Assembly: GCA_964535735.1 (NCBI GenBank)
Contig: CAZHTM010000004.1
Span: 27,307 to 91,306, forward strand
Reading direction: 5' to 3'
Origin: J089 sp964535735
GTDB taxonomy: Bacteria > Fidelibacterota > Marinisomatia > Marinisomatales > J089
Length of the DNA stretch: 64,000 bases
Made by a program: the position numbers and the translations under genes. The notes beneath the pieces were generated by a model. That model was not told where the DNA came from. It searched no databases and saw only the letters and a program-made list of their open reading frames with translations. How positions within the stretch are numbered: position 1 is the stretch's first letter; each line of letters begins with the position of its first letter. This document shows positions 52,646 through 60,653 of the stretch, piece by piece.

Positions 52646-53892
52646 GAATCGATCCTCTCTAACAGAATGGCTGTTCCTTGTCCGCCGCCGATACAAGCTG
52701 AGGCAATACCATAGCGAACATTTCGCCGTTTCATTTCCAAGGCAAGTGTATGGGTTAACCGCGTTCCCGTAGCTGCCAGCGGATGGCCAATGGCGATAGC
52801 GCCCCCATTAACATTCAGTTTTTCCCGATCCAGACCCAGCTCCCGCTCTACAGCGATGATTTGGGCTCCAAAGGCTTCATTGATTTCAAAGAGATCAATG
52901 TCCTCCAGCTTCAGCCCTGCCAGATCCAATACCGTGCGAATCGCCGGAACCGGACCGATGCCCATAATGTTTGGCGGAACTCCCGCCGATGCGGAAGCCA
53001 GAATCCGGGCCAGGGGTTTCAGATTCTTATCTTTTACAGCTGATCCGGAAGATACGATCACGGCCGCGGCACCGTCCACAATGCCACTAGAATTTCCGGC
53101 TGTCTGAACCCCATCTTTAGCGAAGGTGGGAGGCAGCGAGGCCAGTTTTTCACGATTTGTCTCCCGGATATTTTCATCTTGATCAAGAGTTGATCGGGAA
53201 GGATTCAATCGGTATTTCCTTGGCGTCAACCCTTCCTGCTCATGGATACCGGAGGTCATGGATATGATTTCCTCACCCAGAGTTCCGTCTTGCTTACGTT
53301 TCAACGCCAGCTCATGAGATCGTGCTGCGAATTCATCCACATCCTTCCGGGTGATCTGGTATTTTTTCGCCAGGTTTTCCGCTGTGTCGCCCATGGTACA
53401 GCCGGAAGCAGGATCCAGAAGACCCTCCCAAAGCATATCCTTGAAGACGACACCTCCCAAGCGATACCCGAGACGGTTTCCAAAGGATGCGGTGGGAGCC
53501 AAGGTCATATTTTCGGCTCCGCCGGTTAGCACAAGATTCGCTTTGCCCAACACAATATTTTCTGCTCCGGTAATAATGGACTCAAAACCGGACCCGCAGA
53601 TGCGCTGCACCATTAAGGCTGGCACGTCTTCCGGAATTCCGCTATATAACGCAATATGACGCGGAAGATACAAGGCGTCAAATCCCGCCTGAATGATATT
53701 GGCGAAGACAACGTGATCCACGTCGTCAGGATTCACGTTGGAGCGCTCAAGCGCCGCACGGGAAGCGACGATTCCCAGATCAATGGGATTGACGGTACCA
53801 AGAGTTCCACAAAATTTTCCAAAGGGGGTTCGGGCCCCCGCGATTAAATAAATGTCTTCATAGACAGCACCAAATGTGCGTGTTTTCCCCAT
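52642..53892 (-). CDS. Acetyl-CoA acyltransferase (thiolase), first copy
   Basis: 416 aa from ATG 53892 with AAGGAG upstream and 1 bp after the stop of the activator gene; the open frame extends further to 53970 but without a ribosome site. Active-site cysteine in LMVQRICGSGFESIITGAEN, NEAFGAQIIAVE, INGG-like NVNGGAIAIGHPLAATG, and terminal CIGGGQGTAIL. A 3-oxoacyl-CoA thiolase, probably for 3-oxopimeloyl-CoA. It lies between the third ASKHA activator and had. Confidence 0.93.
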   Translation of the reverse strand: MGKTRTFGAVYEDIYLIAGARTPFGKFCGTLGTVNPIDLGIVASRAALERSNVNPDDVDHVVFANIIQAGFDALYLPRHIALYSGIPEDVPALMVQRICGSGFESIITGAENIVLGKANLVLTGGAENMTLAPTASFGNRLGYRLGGVVFKDMLWEGLLDPASGCTMGDTAENLAKKYQITRKDVDEFAARSHELALKRKQDGTLGEEIISMTSGIHEQEGLTPRKYRLNPSRSTLDQDENIRETNREKLASLPPTFAKDGVQTAGNSSGIVDGAAAVIVSSGSAVKDKNLKPLARILASASAGVPPNIMGIGPVPAIRTVLDLAGLKLEDIDLFEINEAFGAQIIAVERELGLDREKLNVNGGAIAIGHPLAATGTRLTHTLALEMKRRNVRYGIASACIGGGQGTAILLERIDS

Positions 53893-53893
53893 G

Positions 53894-54655
53894 TTACACT
53901 CCTTTTTGTGCGAGAATGGCCGCCCCATATGCCACACTATATTGCGGATACGGAGCAACCTGGACCTCAAGATTCAGTTCCTGACTCAACAAGTCCTGTA
54001 AATACGGATGATAGGCGATGACGCCACCGCAAAGATAAACGGGAAGGTCCCGCGACAGGGGGAGTTTGCAAATGCGATTCACAATGGACAGGTAGATCCC
54101 CCGGGCAATGTCCTCCACCGGAATACCGTCAAAAATCCAGGTGAGGATTTCCGACTTGGCGAATACGGTGCAAAAGCTGTTGATCTGACGCGTAGAGGAG
54201 GACTGAGCAGCCAAGTGACTCAATTCACCGATTTCCAGTTCCGCCCGTTCAGCAATCTCGGTAATGAATGTTCCCGTACCGGCTGAACATTTATCATTCA
54301 TGGAAAACTGCATCACCGACCCGTCACCCTTACTGCGAATGATTTTGATATCCTCGCCACCGATATCTAAAATAGTTTTTTCCTGGTTGGGCGCCCAATA
54401 AGACACTCCCGCCGAGGCACAAATTAATTCTGTTTTTTTCAAGAGGGCGGGAAATGTTTTTCGCCCGTACCCAGTAGAACAACTTCTTTTAATGTTGAAC
54501 TTAGTATTTATTTCATCAAGGGTACGATTAAATTCACTCCGATCTCTGGACAGACTTCTTAGTACGTGTTTATACGTGACCTCACCCTGATCGTCCACAA
54601 CCAGAAATTTGGTAAATGAGGATCCTAAATCAACACCCAGAAAATATTCGGTCAT
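53894..54655 (-). CDS. BcrD/HgdC-like ASKHA activator ATPase (extra, third copy)
   Basis: 253 aa from ATG 54655 (GAGG upstream; a GTG at 54670 is also in frame). ASKHA fold: phosphate 1 GVDLGSSFTKFLVVDD, LDIGGEDIKII, and the two cysteines that form the inter-subunit [4Fe-4S] cluster in this family, C123 in NDKCSAGTGTF and C162 in NSFCTVFAKSE. It should be an ATP-driven electron donor like HgdC, YjiL or DCCP reductase. It follows the PanE-like gene and, with the HgdB-like protein, forms a second reductase/dehydratase pair besides BcrCBAD. Confidence 0.88.
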   Translation of the reverse strand: MTEYFLGVDLGSSFTKFLVVDDQGEVTYKHVLRSLSRDRSEFNRTLDEINTKFNIKRSCSTGYGRKTFPALLKKTELICASAGVSYWAPNQEKTILDIGGEDIKIIRSKGDGSVMQFSMNDKCSAGTGTFITEIAERAELEIGELSHLAAQSSSTRQINSFCTVFAKSEILTWIFDGIPVEDIARGIYLSIVNRICKLPLSRDLPVYLCGGVIAYHPYLQDLLSQELNLEVQVAPYPQYSVAYGAAILAQKGV

Positions 54656-54666
54656 TTCAGGGTTCC

Positions 54667-55599
54667 TCACGGTTGGTATTCGGACGGAAATTCCATTAGA
54701 TGGACCATTGCTGTGAGTGCTTTGTTCAGGGGAGTGGGAACGCCAAATCGTTGACCATATTCCGCTATCTTCCCGTTGAGCCAGTCTACTTCGGTCTTCC
54801 GACCGGCTTCCATATCGGCTAACATGGAGGGCCGATGATGTCCCGCTTTCTTCAGATAATCCATACTAAAGGATTTGAAATTCTTGGGAAGTTGGATTCC
54901 AACTTTTTCTGCAACCTGAATGGATTCATCGATTAGAGCCTCCACTAAATCAAAGGTATAGGGAAAATCCATCACATCTTTCATGGTCCGGCGGGTGATG
55001 GCACATACCGCATTCAGAGCTGAGTTCAGAATGGCTTTTTCCCAGACATGATTCTGAATCGTATCTGTGGCTTCAGTGGTAAGCCCTACCGAATTCAAAA
55101 GCTCCACAATTTTGTTTGCAACGGTTTCTCCTTGGGGAGTGAGGGCTGCCAGATAATTGGGTGGATTGAAAAAACTGACATATACGGTGCTTCCTGACGC
55201 CAGATTCCCGGCATAATTGATGACCATCCGTAATACGCGGTCGGGACCAAAGAATCGGATGGCGTCTTGTTCATTATCAATGCCATTCTGGGCGCACATG
55301 ACGACCATACGTCGATTATCGATGTTTTTCAATTCCCGGAACACGGCACCCATCACGGAAGCTTTCACGGCGACAATAACCAAGTCCAGGTCATACATTT
55401 CCAATCCCGCCACCGTGCGGCAAACAGGTATCTGGTCCACCTCCATCTCGATGGTATGGGTCAGAGTAATTCCGGACGATGATATTGCATCTGTAATTAC
55501 AGGATTGATATCACAGGCAACAACCTGCGCTCCGGATTTATGTAAATGAGCGGCCAGGGTGCAGCCAACAGGACCTAAACCAATAACTGCTATTTTCAT
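54667..55599 (-). CDS. PanE/ApbA-family 2-oxoacid reductase
   Basis: 310 aa from ATG 55599, with AGGG upstream; a GTG at 55608 is also in frame. N-terminal NADP motif IAVIGLGPVGCTLAAHLHKS, the conserved VKA (LVIVAVKAS) and QNGIDNEQDA, and C-terminal KAILNSALNAVCAITRR and SMLADMEAGRKTEVDWLNGK match ketopantoate reductase PanE (KxxxNxxxN catalytic pattern kept). Family members in lactococci reduce other 2-oxoacids to D-2-hydroxyacids. No other pantothenate genes are nearby. Its position between an HgdB-like protein and an HgdC-like activator suggests a 2-hydroxyacid role. Confidence 0.85.
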   Translation of the reverse strand: MKIAVIGLGPVGCTLAAHLHKSGAQVVACDINPVITDAISSSGITLTHTIEMEVDQIPVCRTVAGLEMYDLDLVIVAVKASVMGAVFRELKNIDNRRMVVMCAQNGIDNEQDAIRFFGPDRVLRMVINYAGNLASGSTVYVSFFNPPNYLAALTPQGETVANKIVELLNSVGLTTEATDTIQNHVWEKAILNSALNAVCAITRRTMKDVMDFPYTFDLVEALIDESIQVAEKVGIQLPKNFKSFSMDYLKKAGHHRPSMLADMEAGRKTEVDWLNGKIAEYGQRFGVPTPLNKALTAMVHLMEFPSEYQP

Positions 55600-55609
55600 G
55601 GACACCACC

Positions 55610-56818
55610 CTATGAATTCATCGAAGCAGCTTTTTTTGCTTTAAGCTGTTCAATAAATGTTTCCAGTTTTGTCAACATTTGACCTTCACTCAAAAATCGC
55701 ATATCATTTAAATCGCCATCAATCGTCACCGCTTCGTAGGATGTTTTTTCCACAAGCTTACGGGGAAGACCAAAGCGGTTGTTGCTGTTGTTAAAACAGG
55801 TTTTAGAATCATGGAATATGGCCCCATCCACCTGGAATTCATCCATGATCTCAATCATGGCCTCCAGTTTATACTTTTCCCCCCGATTGATAAAAATATG
55901 CGTGTAGGCTAAAGCCATGGATTCCAGGGGGTTCCGGGTGTCAAAATGATCGAACACCCAGCTATTACAATACGTTGAGGCCACCACAACGGTATTGTTC
56001 TCCGCAAAAAACGTGGATAACATGCGAAGCCGGCCCCAAATGGGCATTCCTTCCCAGTACAAACGGATCGTTTCATCAGGAACGGCACCTTCACCCGACG
56101 ATAGAGACTGAAGTTCCGCCAGAGTTTCCTCGTAAAAAGTCACACATTCCGGCGTTCCCCGGAGCACCACAATGGGAGCCATAAGGATCGTTCCGTCAAA
56201 AAATGTAATGGGCGCGGGGACTCGTTTAGCCGATCCCAGCACCTGCTTCCAGAGTGCCGAACCACGACTGCTGAGATCTAGAGTGGTCACTAATTGGTCT
56301 TCACTGAGAGGTTTCCCAACGACCCGTTCCCCTAGCGCGATGAGATCTTCGAATTGTGCCACTACGTCCTGAATGTGAGCGGGCAGAACGGTTTCCATAT
56401 GCCGTGGCGGATAAACCCCGAATACGGGACAGTTGTACTGATCGGCGTAAAAATTGAACCACTCAGCCACTTCACGGCATTGGTTGGTGTTGTAAACAAT
56501 TAAGTCTGGTCTGGGAACAGATTCCAGTCCATAGGCGCGAGTCAATGGCGTTTCGCCCATCATCCAGGCACCAATATCCGATGTGAGATAACTGCAGACT
56601 TCACCATTGTACCCCATTTGATGGGCCCGAGGGATATACCGTTCGGCCGTGTGGGAGGCGCCCAACAATGCCCCGTGGTTTTCCGGGAAATAGACTTTAA
56701 ACCCCAGCGCCCGTAAAATTTCCGCCGGTCCGGCGCTGGTACACCAGGCCACCGGTGAACTCAGATCCTGAAAATAGTTGGTCAACAATCCTTTGAGTTT
56801 GTACTGGGCCTGTAACAT
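55610..56818 (-). CDS. BcrB/HgdB-like protein (extra 2-hydroxyacyl-CoA dehydratase-type subunit)
   Basis: 402 aa. It resembles BcrB in segment order: EVCSYLTSDIGAWMMGETPL (compare DVCSYVKCDIGMML in BcrB), then YNTNQCREVAEWFNFYADQY, and near the end ASTYCNSWVF and HDSKTCFNNSNNR. Candidate cluster ligands are C26, C75, C114, C284 and C341. Only one such gene is present, whereas HgdAB and FldBC need two subunits; homodimeric relatives are YjiM and the double-cubane protein DCCP. GGAG precedes the start. It lies between the acyl-CoA ligase and the PanE-like gene. Confidence 0.8.
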   Translation of the reverse strand: MLQAQYKLKGLLTNYFQDLSSPVAWCTSAGPAEILRALGFKVYFPENHGALLGASHTAERYIPRAHQMGYNGEVCSYLTSDIGAWMMGETPLTRAYGLESVPRPDLIVYNTNQCREVAEWFNFYADQYNCPVFGVYPPRHMETVLPAHIQDVVAQFEDLIALGERVVGKPLSEDQLVTTLDLSSRGSALWKQVLGSAKRVPAPITFFDGTILMAPIVVLRGTPECVTFYEETLAELQSLSSGEGAVPDETIRLYWEGMPIWGRLRMLSTFFAENNTVVVASTYCNSWVFDHFDTRNPLESMALAYTHIFINRGEKYKLEAMIEIMDEFQVDGAIFHDSKTCFNNSNNRFGLPRKLVEKTSYEAVTIDGDLNDMRFLSEGQMLTKLETFIEQLKAKKAASMNS

Positions 56819-56820
56819 GG

Positions 56821-58533
56821 TTAATGCTCCAACTGAATGACATAGACTTTTTCATCCGGGATAGGACCATCGCCGTATAAAAAATCAATGTTCGCTTTAA
56901 ACGCCTTTCCCACCACATTAGGAGCCAATTTCAAAGAAGGGGTCAATTCTTCATTCTCAATGCTTAATTCATGATCCAGTAACATGGCCGTATGGGGTCG
57001 GATGTATTTCACATCCAAATGGCGGTTCAATTCCGATAAACAACTCTGGAGACACTGGGAAAAATCCTGAAGATTTTTCGGACAATGGCAACCAGCCTTT
57101 AGTTTGGATTCTTCCGGTAATTGATCCAGAAGGGTTTTGTTGGGAAACAAGAGAACCACGGGATAATCTTTCCCGCTTCCGGCAAGATAGGCATGGGTCA
57201 GGAAAAGGCAATCTTCTGTTATGAGATTTTCAATTTCCGTGGGAATCACTTTTTCCGCGTTGCTGAGTTTGAATATTCGGTCCTTCCGACTGATGAGTTG
57301 AACACCAGTCTTGGTATAAACACCCACATCACCGGTCCGGAACCATCCGTCGTGAATCAGTACCCGGTCTGTCTCCTCAGGATTTTTATAGTACCCTTTC
57401 ATGATGTTGGGGCCTCTTACCAGGATTTCCCCGTCTTCGTCAAAGGCTATTTCCACACCGGGAATCGGTTTTCCCACTATGCCCGGCACTCGTGGAACCA
57501 ATGGATCGGTTACCGTGCAACAAGGCGACGTTTCCGTTAGCCCCCACCCTTCGTACACGGGAATATCGTGAGATGCAAACCGATCAGAAATATTTTTAGG
57601 AAGGGGGGCCGCCGCTGTAAATATAAACCGCAATTCATCATGGAATATAACCGATTCCAAGTCAGGTGATTGAAGCAATCGGGCCACCATTTCCTGATAA
57701 ATTTTCGGTACACTGAAAAACACAGTGGGTTTTACCAGGGACCAGTTCCGGAGCAGAATATCAATATTTTTACCAAACCCATGCTCCAGGGATAGCGTCG
57801 CCCCGTTGTATAAGGCGGCATACTTTTCAAAAATACCGCCAAAACTGTGATGCCAGGGAAGATAACAGAGAAACCGATCCTGTTCCGACAACTGCCAGAG
57901 CACCCGCATGGCGGCCTGTTGAGAAAGAATATTTCCATGAGTCAATTGGACACATTTCGGCTTTCCCATAGTCCCAGAAGTGTACATCATCAAGCAAATG
58001 GTGTCTCGTTCCACATCCAATCCCTGAAGAGGATTTTCTCCCGATTCCTGAGCAAGCAGCTCCTCAAAATGGACCAAGTTTCCTGTGGATTCTTTCAGCG
58101 AATCGAAATGGATGATAGTAGAAAAATCTTCCGGTGTATCCAGTTTATCGAATTGATCCTGGTCGGCTACAACAACGGCAACGGGATCACAAAAATGCGT
58201 CAATCGATCGGCCTGGACCGATGGATATCCGGCGAAAATCGGAACAGCAACAGCCCCCATAGACATGATCGCCATTTCCATTTCCAACATTTCCCGGCGG
58301 TTTCGCGATAGGATGGCGATCCGATCCCCCGTTCGGATCCCCAATCGCTTTAAGCCGGACTGAAGTTTTTGGATATCTAAAAGATATTGAGTCCATGAAA
58401 GGGGCACAAGTTGGCTATCATGAACTTCCTGGTAGATCGGGTGGCTCTGAAATCGTTCCGCGTTATGGGAAATCATACGAGCCAGATTTTGAGGATAGTC
58501 AGATAACGAATATTCGCTGGAATATACGTTCAT
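56821..58533 (-). CDS. AMP-forming acyl-CoA synthetase
   Basis: 570 aa from ATG 58533 (ATGA overlap with bcrD). The adenylation motifs are intact: YTSGTMGKPKCVQLTHGNI (P-loop), YEGWGLTETSPCCTV, and GWFRTGDVGVYTKTG. The C-terminal subdomain is of the long-chain acyl-CoA synthetase type rather than the compact benzoate-CoA ligase type. It may activate benzoate, 4-hydroxybenzoate, a cyclic acid or a 2-hydroxyacid; it is the only CoA ligase in the cluster. Placed between the bcrCBAD genes and the HgdB-like gene. Confidence 0.85.
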   Translation of the reverse strand: MNVYSSEYSLSDYPQNLARMISHNAERFQSHPIYQEVHDSQLVPLSWTQYLLDIQKLQSGLKRLGIRTGDRIAILSRNRREMLEMEMAIMSMGAVAVPIFAGYPSVQADRLTHFCDPVAVVVADQDQFDKLDTPEDFSTIIHFDSLKESTGNLVHFEELLAQESGENPLQGLDVERDTICLMMYTSGTMGKPKCVQLTHGNILSQQAAMRVLWQLSEQDRFLCYLPWHHSFGGIFEKYAALYNGATLSLEHGFGKNIDILLRNWSLVKPTVFFSVPKIYQEMVARLLQSPDLESVIFHDELRFIFTAAAPLPKNISDRFASHDIPVYEGWGLTETSPCCTVTDPLVPRVPGIVGKPIPGVEIAFDEDGEILVRGPNIMKGYYKNPEETDRVLIHDGWFRTGDVGVYTKTGVQLISRKDRIFKLSNAEKVIPTEIENLITEDCLFLTHAYLAGSGKDYPVVLLFPNKTLLDQLPEESKLKAGCHCPKNLQDFSQCLQSCLSELNRHLDVKYIRPHTAMLLDHELSIENEELTPSLKLAPNVVGKAFKANIDFLYGDGPIPDEKVYVIQLEH

Positions 58534-59351
58534 GCCTGTCCCTCCAGCAGCTTGTAATGACGAAAGCCTCCCCAAAGAGCCGCTCCAATAGCCCCTGCGG
58601 CATACCCTTTTTCTACCGCAAACACCTCTAAATCAATATTCGTCTCAGCCAGAGTTTCACGAATGGCTTCCACCAGGCCGATATCCTGAGCAAGTCCTCC
58701 GGTCAGAGCCACGGGTGATTCCACTTTTAGCTTCCGCAATAATTTGATAACCCGGCGGGCAATGGAGAGATGGATGCCCTTCACAATATCAGCGGTGGGA
58801 ATACCCCGGGATACCATATTGATCACATCGGTTTCCGCTAAAACAGCACAGATTCCACTGGTTCTGGCAGGATCATTGGATTCCAGAGATAAAGGACCCA
58901 CTTCATCTAGGGTAATCCCTAAATAGCGGGTAATATTTTCTAAAAATTGTCCAGATCCAGAGGCGCATTGTCCCGTCATGGCATAATTTTTTACCCGTGC
59001 TCCTTTTTCCAAAGTGACCACCCGACAAAACAGAGCACCCAAATCCACAACGGTACGCACCCGATCATCGGCAAAATACGCTCCTCGGGCATGCGAGGTC
59101 ATGCTATAAAAATGGCCGCGCTTTTTAGGGACCTGTTCTCCTTCTCCAGTGGACGCCACATAAATTAAATCTTCGTAGTTCAGCCCATTACGATCTAGAA
59201 GGTCGTCCACGGTCTGTGCGATCAATTCCGTGGGATTTCGTTTCCGGATTTTCTCATTCACCAATTCAATGACCTGAGGCGTATCAGAATACTCCATTAG
59301 AGCTAACTTGATGAAACTACTCCCCACATCAATCCCCAGAGTTTTGCTCAT
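58530..59351 (-). CDS. bcrD: Benzoyl-CoA reductase activator subunit D
   Basis: 273 aa ASKHA ATPase, close to Thauera BcrD (about 30 kDa). Phosphate 1 GIDVGSSFIKLALME; [4Fe-4S] cysteines C129 in MTGQCASGSGQF and C168 in SGICAVLAETD; then ALTGGLAQDIGLV. With BcrA it hydrolyses ATP to drive electrons to the BcrBC active site. It overlaps bcrA by 4 bp and the ligase by 4 bp. The order C-B-A-D equals that of Thauera/Rhodopseudomonas. Confidence 0.93.
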   Translation of the reverse strand: MSKTLGIDVGSSFIKLALMEYSDTPQVIELVNEKIRKRNPTELIAQTVDDLLDRNGLNYEDLIYVASTGEGEQVPKKRGHFYSMTSHARGAYFADDRVRTVVDLGALFCRVVTLEKGARVKNYAMTGQCASGSGQFLENITRYLGITLDEVGPLSLESNDPARTSGICAVLAETDVINMVSRGIPTADIVKGIHLSIARRVIKLLRKLKVESPVALTGGLAQDIGLVEAIRETLAETNIDLEVFAVEKGYAAGAIGAALWGGFRHYKLLEGQA

Positions 59352-60643
59352 GATTTCCTCCTCGCGCTGAAAATCGCCGCCCCCACGGCGCCCATGAATA
59401 TGGAATCCCAGTGACTGTTGAAGGTCATCTCACCGTAATTGGCCACGGTCAGTTCTTTCACATATTTCACTACCGCCACATTGCGGGCGACTCCGCCCGT
59501 GAACGTAAATTCATTCCGTACACCACCGGACCGGGCCAGAAGGGCAAATGCTCGTTGGACAATCGCTTTATGCAGACCCGCAAGAATGTTTTCTTTTTTC
59601 TCACCCAGGTTTAGGTACTCCCGCAACTCGGCTCCGGCGAAAACCGTGCAAGTGCTGCAAATATTGGACTCAAACTCGGCTTCCATGGCCATGGGTCCCA
59701 ATTCACTCACGCTGATATTCATCTCATCGGCAATATAGCCCAAATATCGTCCGCACCCGGCGGCACAACGATCGTTCATTTGAAAACTGGTTACCAAGCC
59801 ATGTTCATCCACTTGAATGGCTTTTGTGTCCTGACCACCAATATCCAGCACCGTTCGTGTTTTCGGGAAAAAATGGTGCGCACCCATGGCATGACAGAGA
59901 ATTTCGGATTTGATATGTTTTTCATCAAACGGCAGGAGTTGACGCCCGTATCCCGTGCCCACATAATCGGCTGGTTCCAGGGAAATGGCGTCCACATCTT
60001 CCACAATATTCAGGATTTGATCCCGGTGAGCAGAAACCATATCAGGCATCATATCCAAAGCATTGGTTATCAATTCCAAAAAATTAAAAGATATAAGGGT
60101 ATTCTCGACCGGCGTAATGGCGCGATCATAAATCGCGACCAGACGATCGTATACCGTTCTATCATCGGAAGGAATCGCCTCCAGATAGACGCTGGAAAAT
60201 AAATCACGGAAAAACTCTGAGGAGGTGGAAATCTTTCCCGAAAGAAAACGGTCACGAACGGTATCATCAATGATTGTGGAAATGATACTAAAACGTTTGA
60301 GAGTGGACTCCCTGACTGCCGGATCAGTTTCGTCGTTCGCGATCTTGATCATGGCATCCATCAATTGCTTAAACCGGGTTTTGAACTGCAAATAATGGAA
60401 CCGATGATTGAGGGCTTTAAAAATTGCTTTCCAGTCCACAGCGCCATTGCCTTGTGATTGTAGCTCACGATCCAGTAGGGTGAATTTGGAATTAAACTCT
60501 GCTTCCATCCGGGCGATCTCGGCCGCCACTTCATAATTGGCGCGAGTATTGGTTATTCCACGACCAATAATTCGTTCATCCGCATCCAGGAACACTGCTT
60601 TGGAGGTCGTAGAGCCTAAATCAATGCCTAAATAAACTTTCAT
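59348..60643 (-). CDS. bcrA: Benzoyl-CoA reductase activator subunit A
   Basis: 431 aa ASKHA ATPase. Phosphate 1 GIDLGSTTSKAVFLDADERI, then a roughly 190-residue helical insertion, then TVLDIGGQDTKAIQVDEHGL, MNDRCAAGCGRYLGYIADEM (C293) and NICSTCTVFAGAELRE (C329). The large insertion is a feature of the Thauera/Rhodopseudomonas-type BcrA (about 48 kDa) rather than the shorter Azoarcus BzdQ. It couples ATP hydrolysis to ring reduction with BcrD. Located between bcrB and bcrD. Confidence 0.94.
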   Translation of the reverse strand: MKVYLGIDLGSTTSKAVFLDADERIIGRGITNTRANYEVAAEIARMEAEFNSKFTLLDRELQSQGNGAVDWKAIFKALNHRFHYLQFKTRFKQLMDAMIKIANDETDPAVRESTLKRFSIISTIIDDTVRDRFLSGKISTSSEFFRDLFSSVYLEAIPSDDRTVYDRLVAIYDRAITPVENTLISFNFLELITNALDMMPDMVSAHRDQILNIVEDVDAISLEPADYVGTGYGRQLLPFDEKHIKSEILCHAMGAHHFFPKTRTVLDIGGQDTKAIQVDEHGLVTSFQMNDRCAAGCGRYLGYIADEMNISVSELGPMAMEAEFESNICSTCTVFAGAELREYLNLGEKKENILAGLHKAIVQRAFALLARSGGVRNEFTFTGGVARNVAVVKYVKELTVANYGEMTFNSHWDSIFMGAVGAAIFSARRKS

Positions 60644-60653
60644 TCCCCTCTCC

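Noticed and set aside
53893..53970. Longer thiolase start at 53970
   Set aside because: The added 26 residues are Arg-rich, overlap the activator gene and have no ribosome site; ATG 53892 has AAGGAG.
56821..58533. Firm assignment as benzoate-CoA ligase
   Set aside because: The C-terminal subdomain looks like long-chain acyl-CoA synthetases; position alone is not enough to name the substrate.
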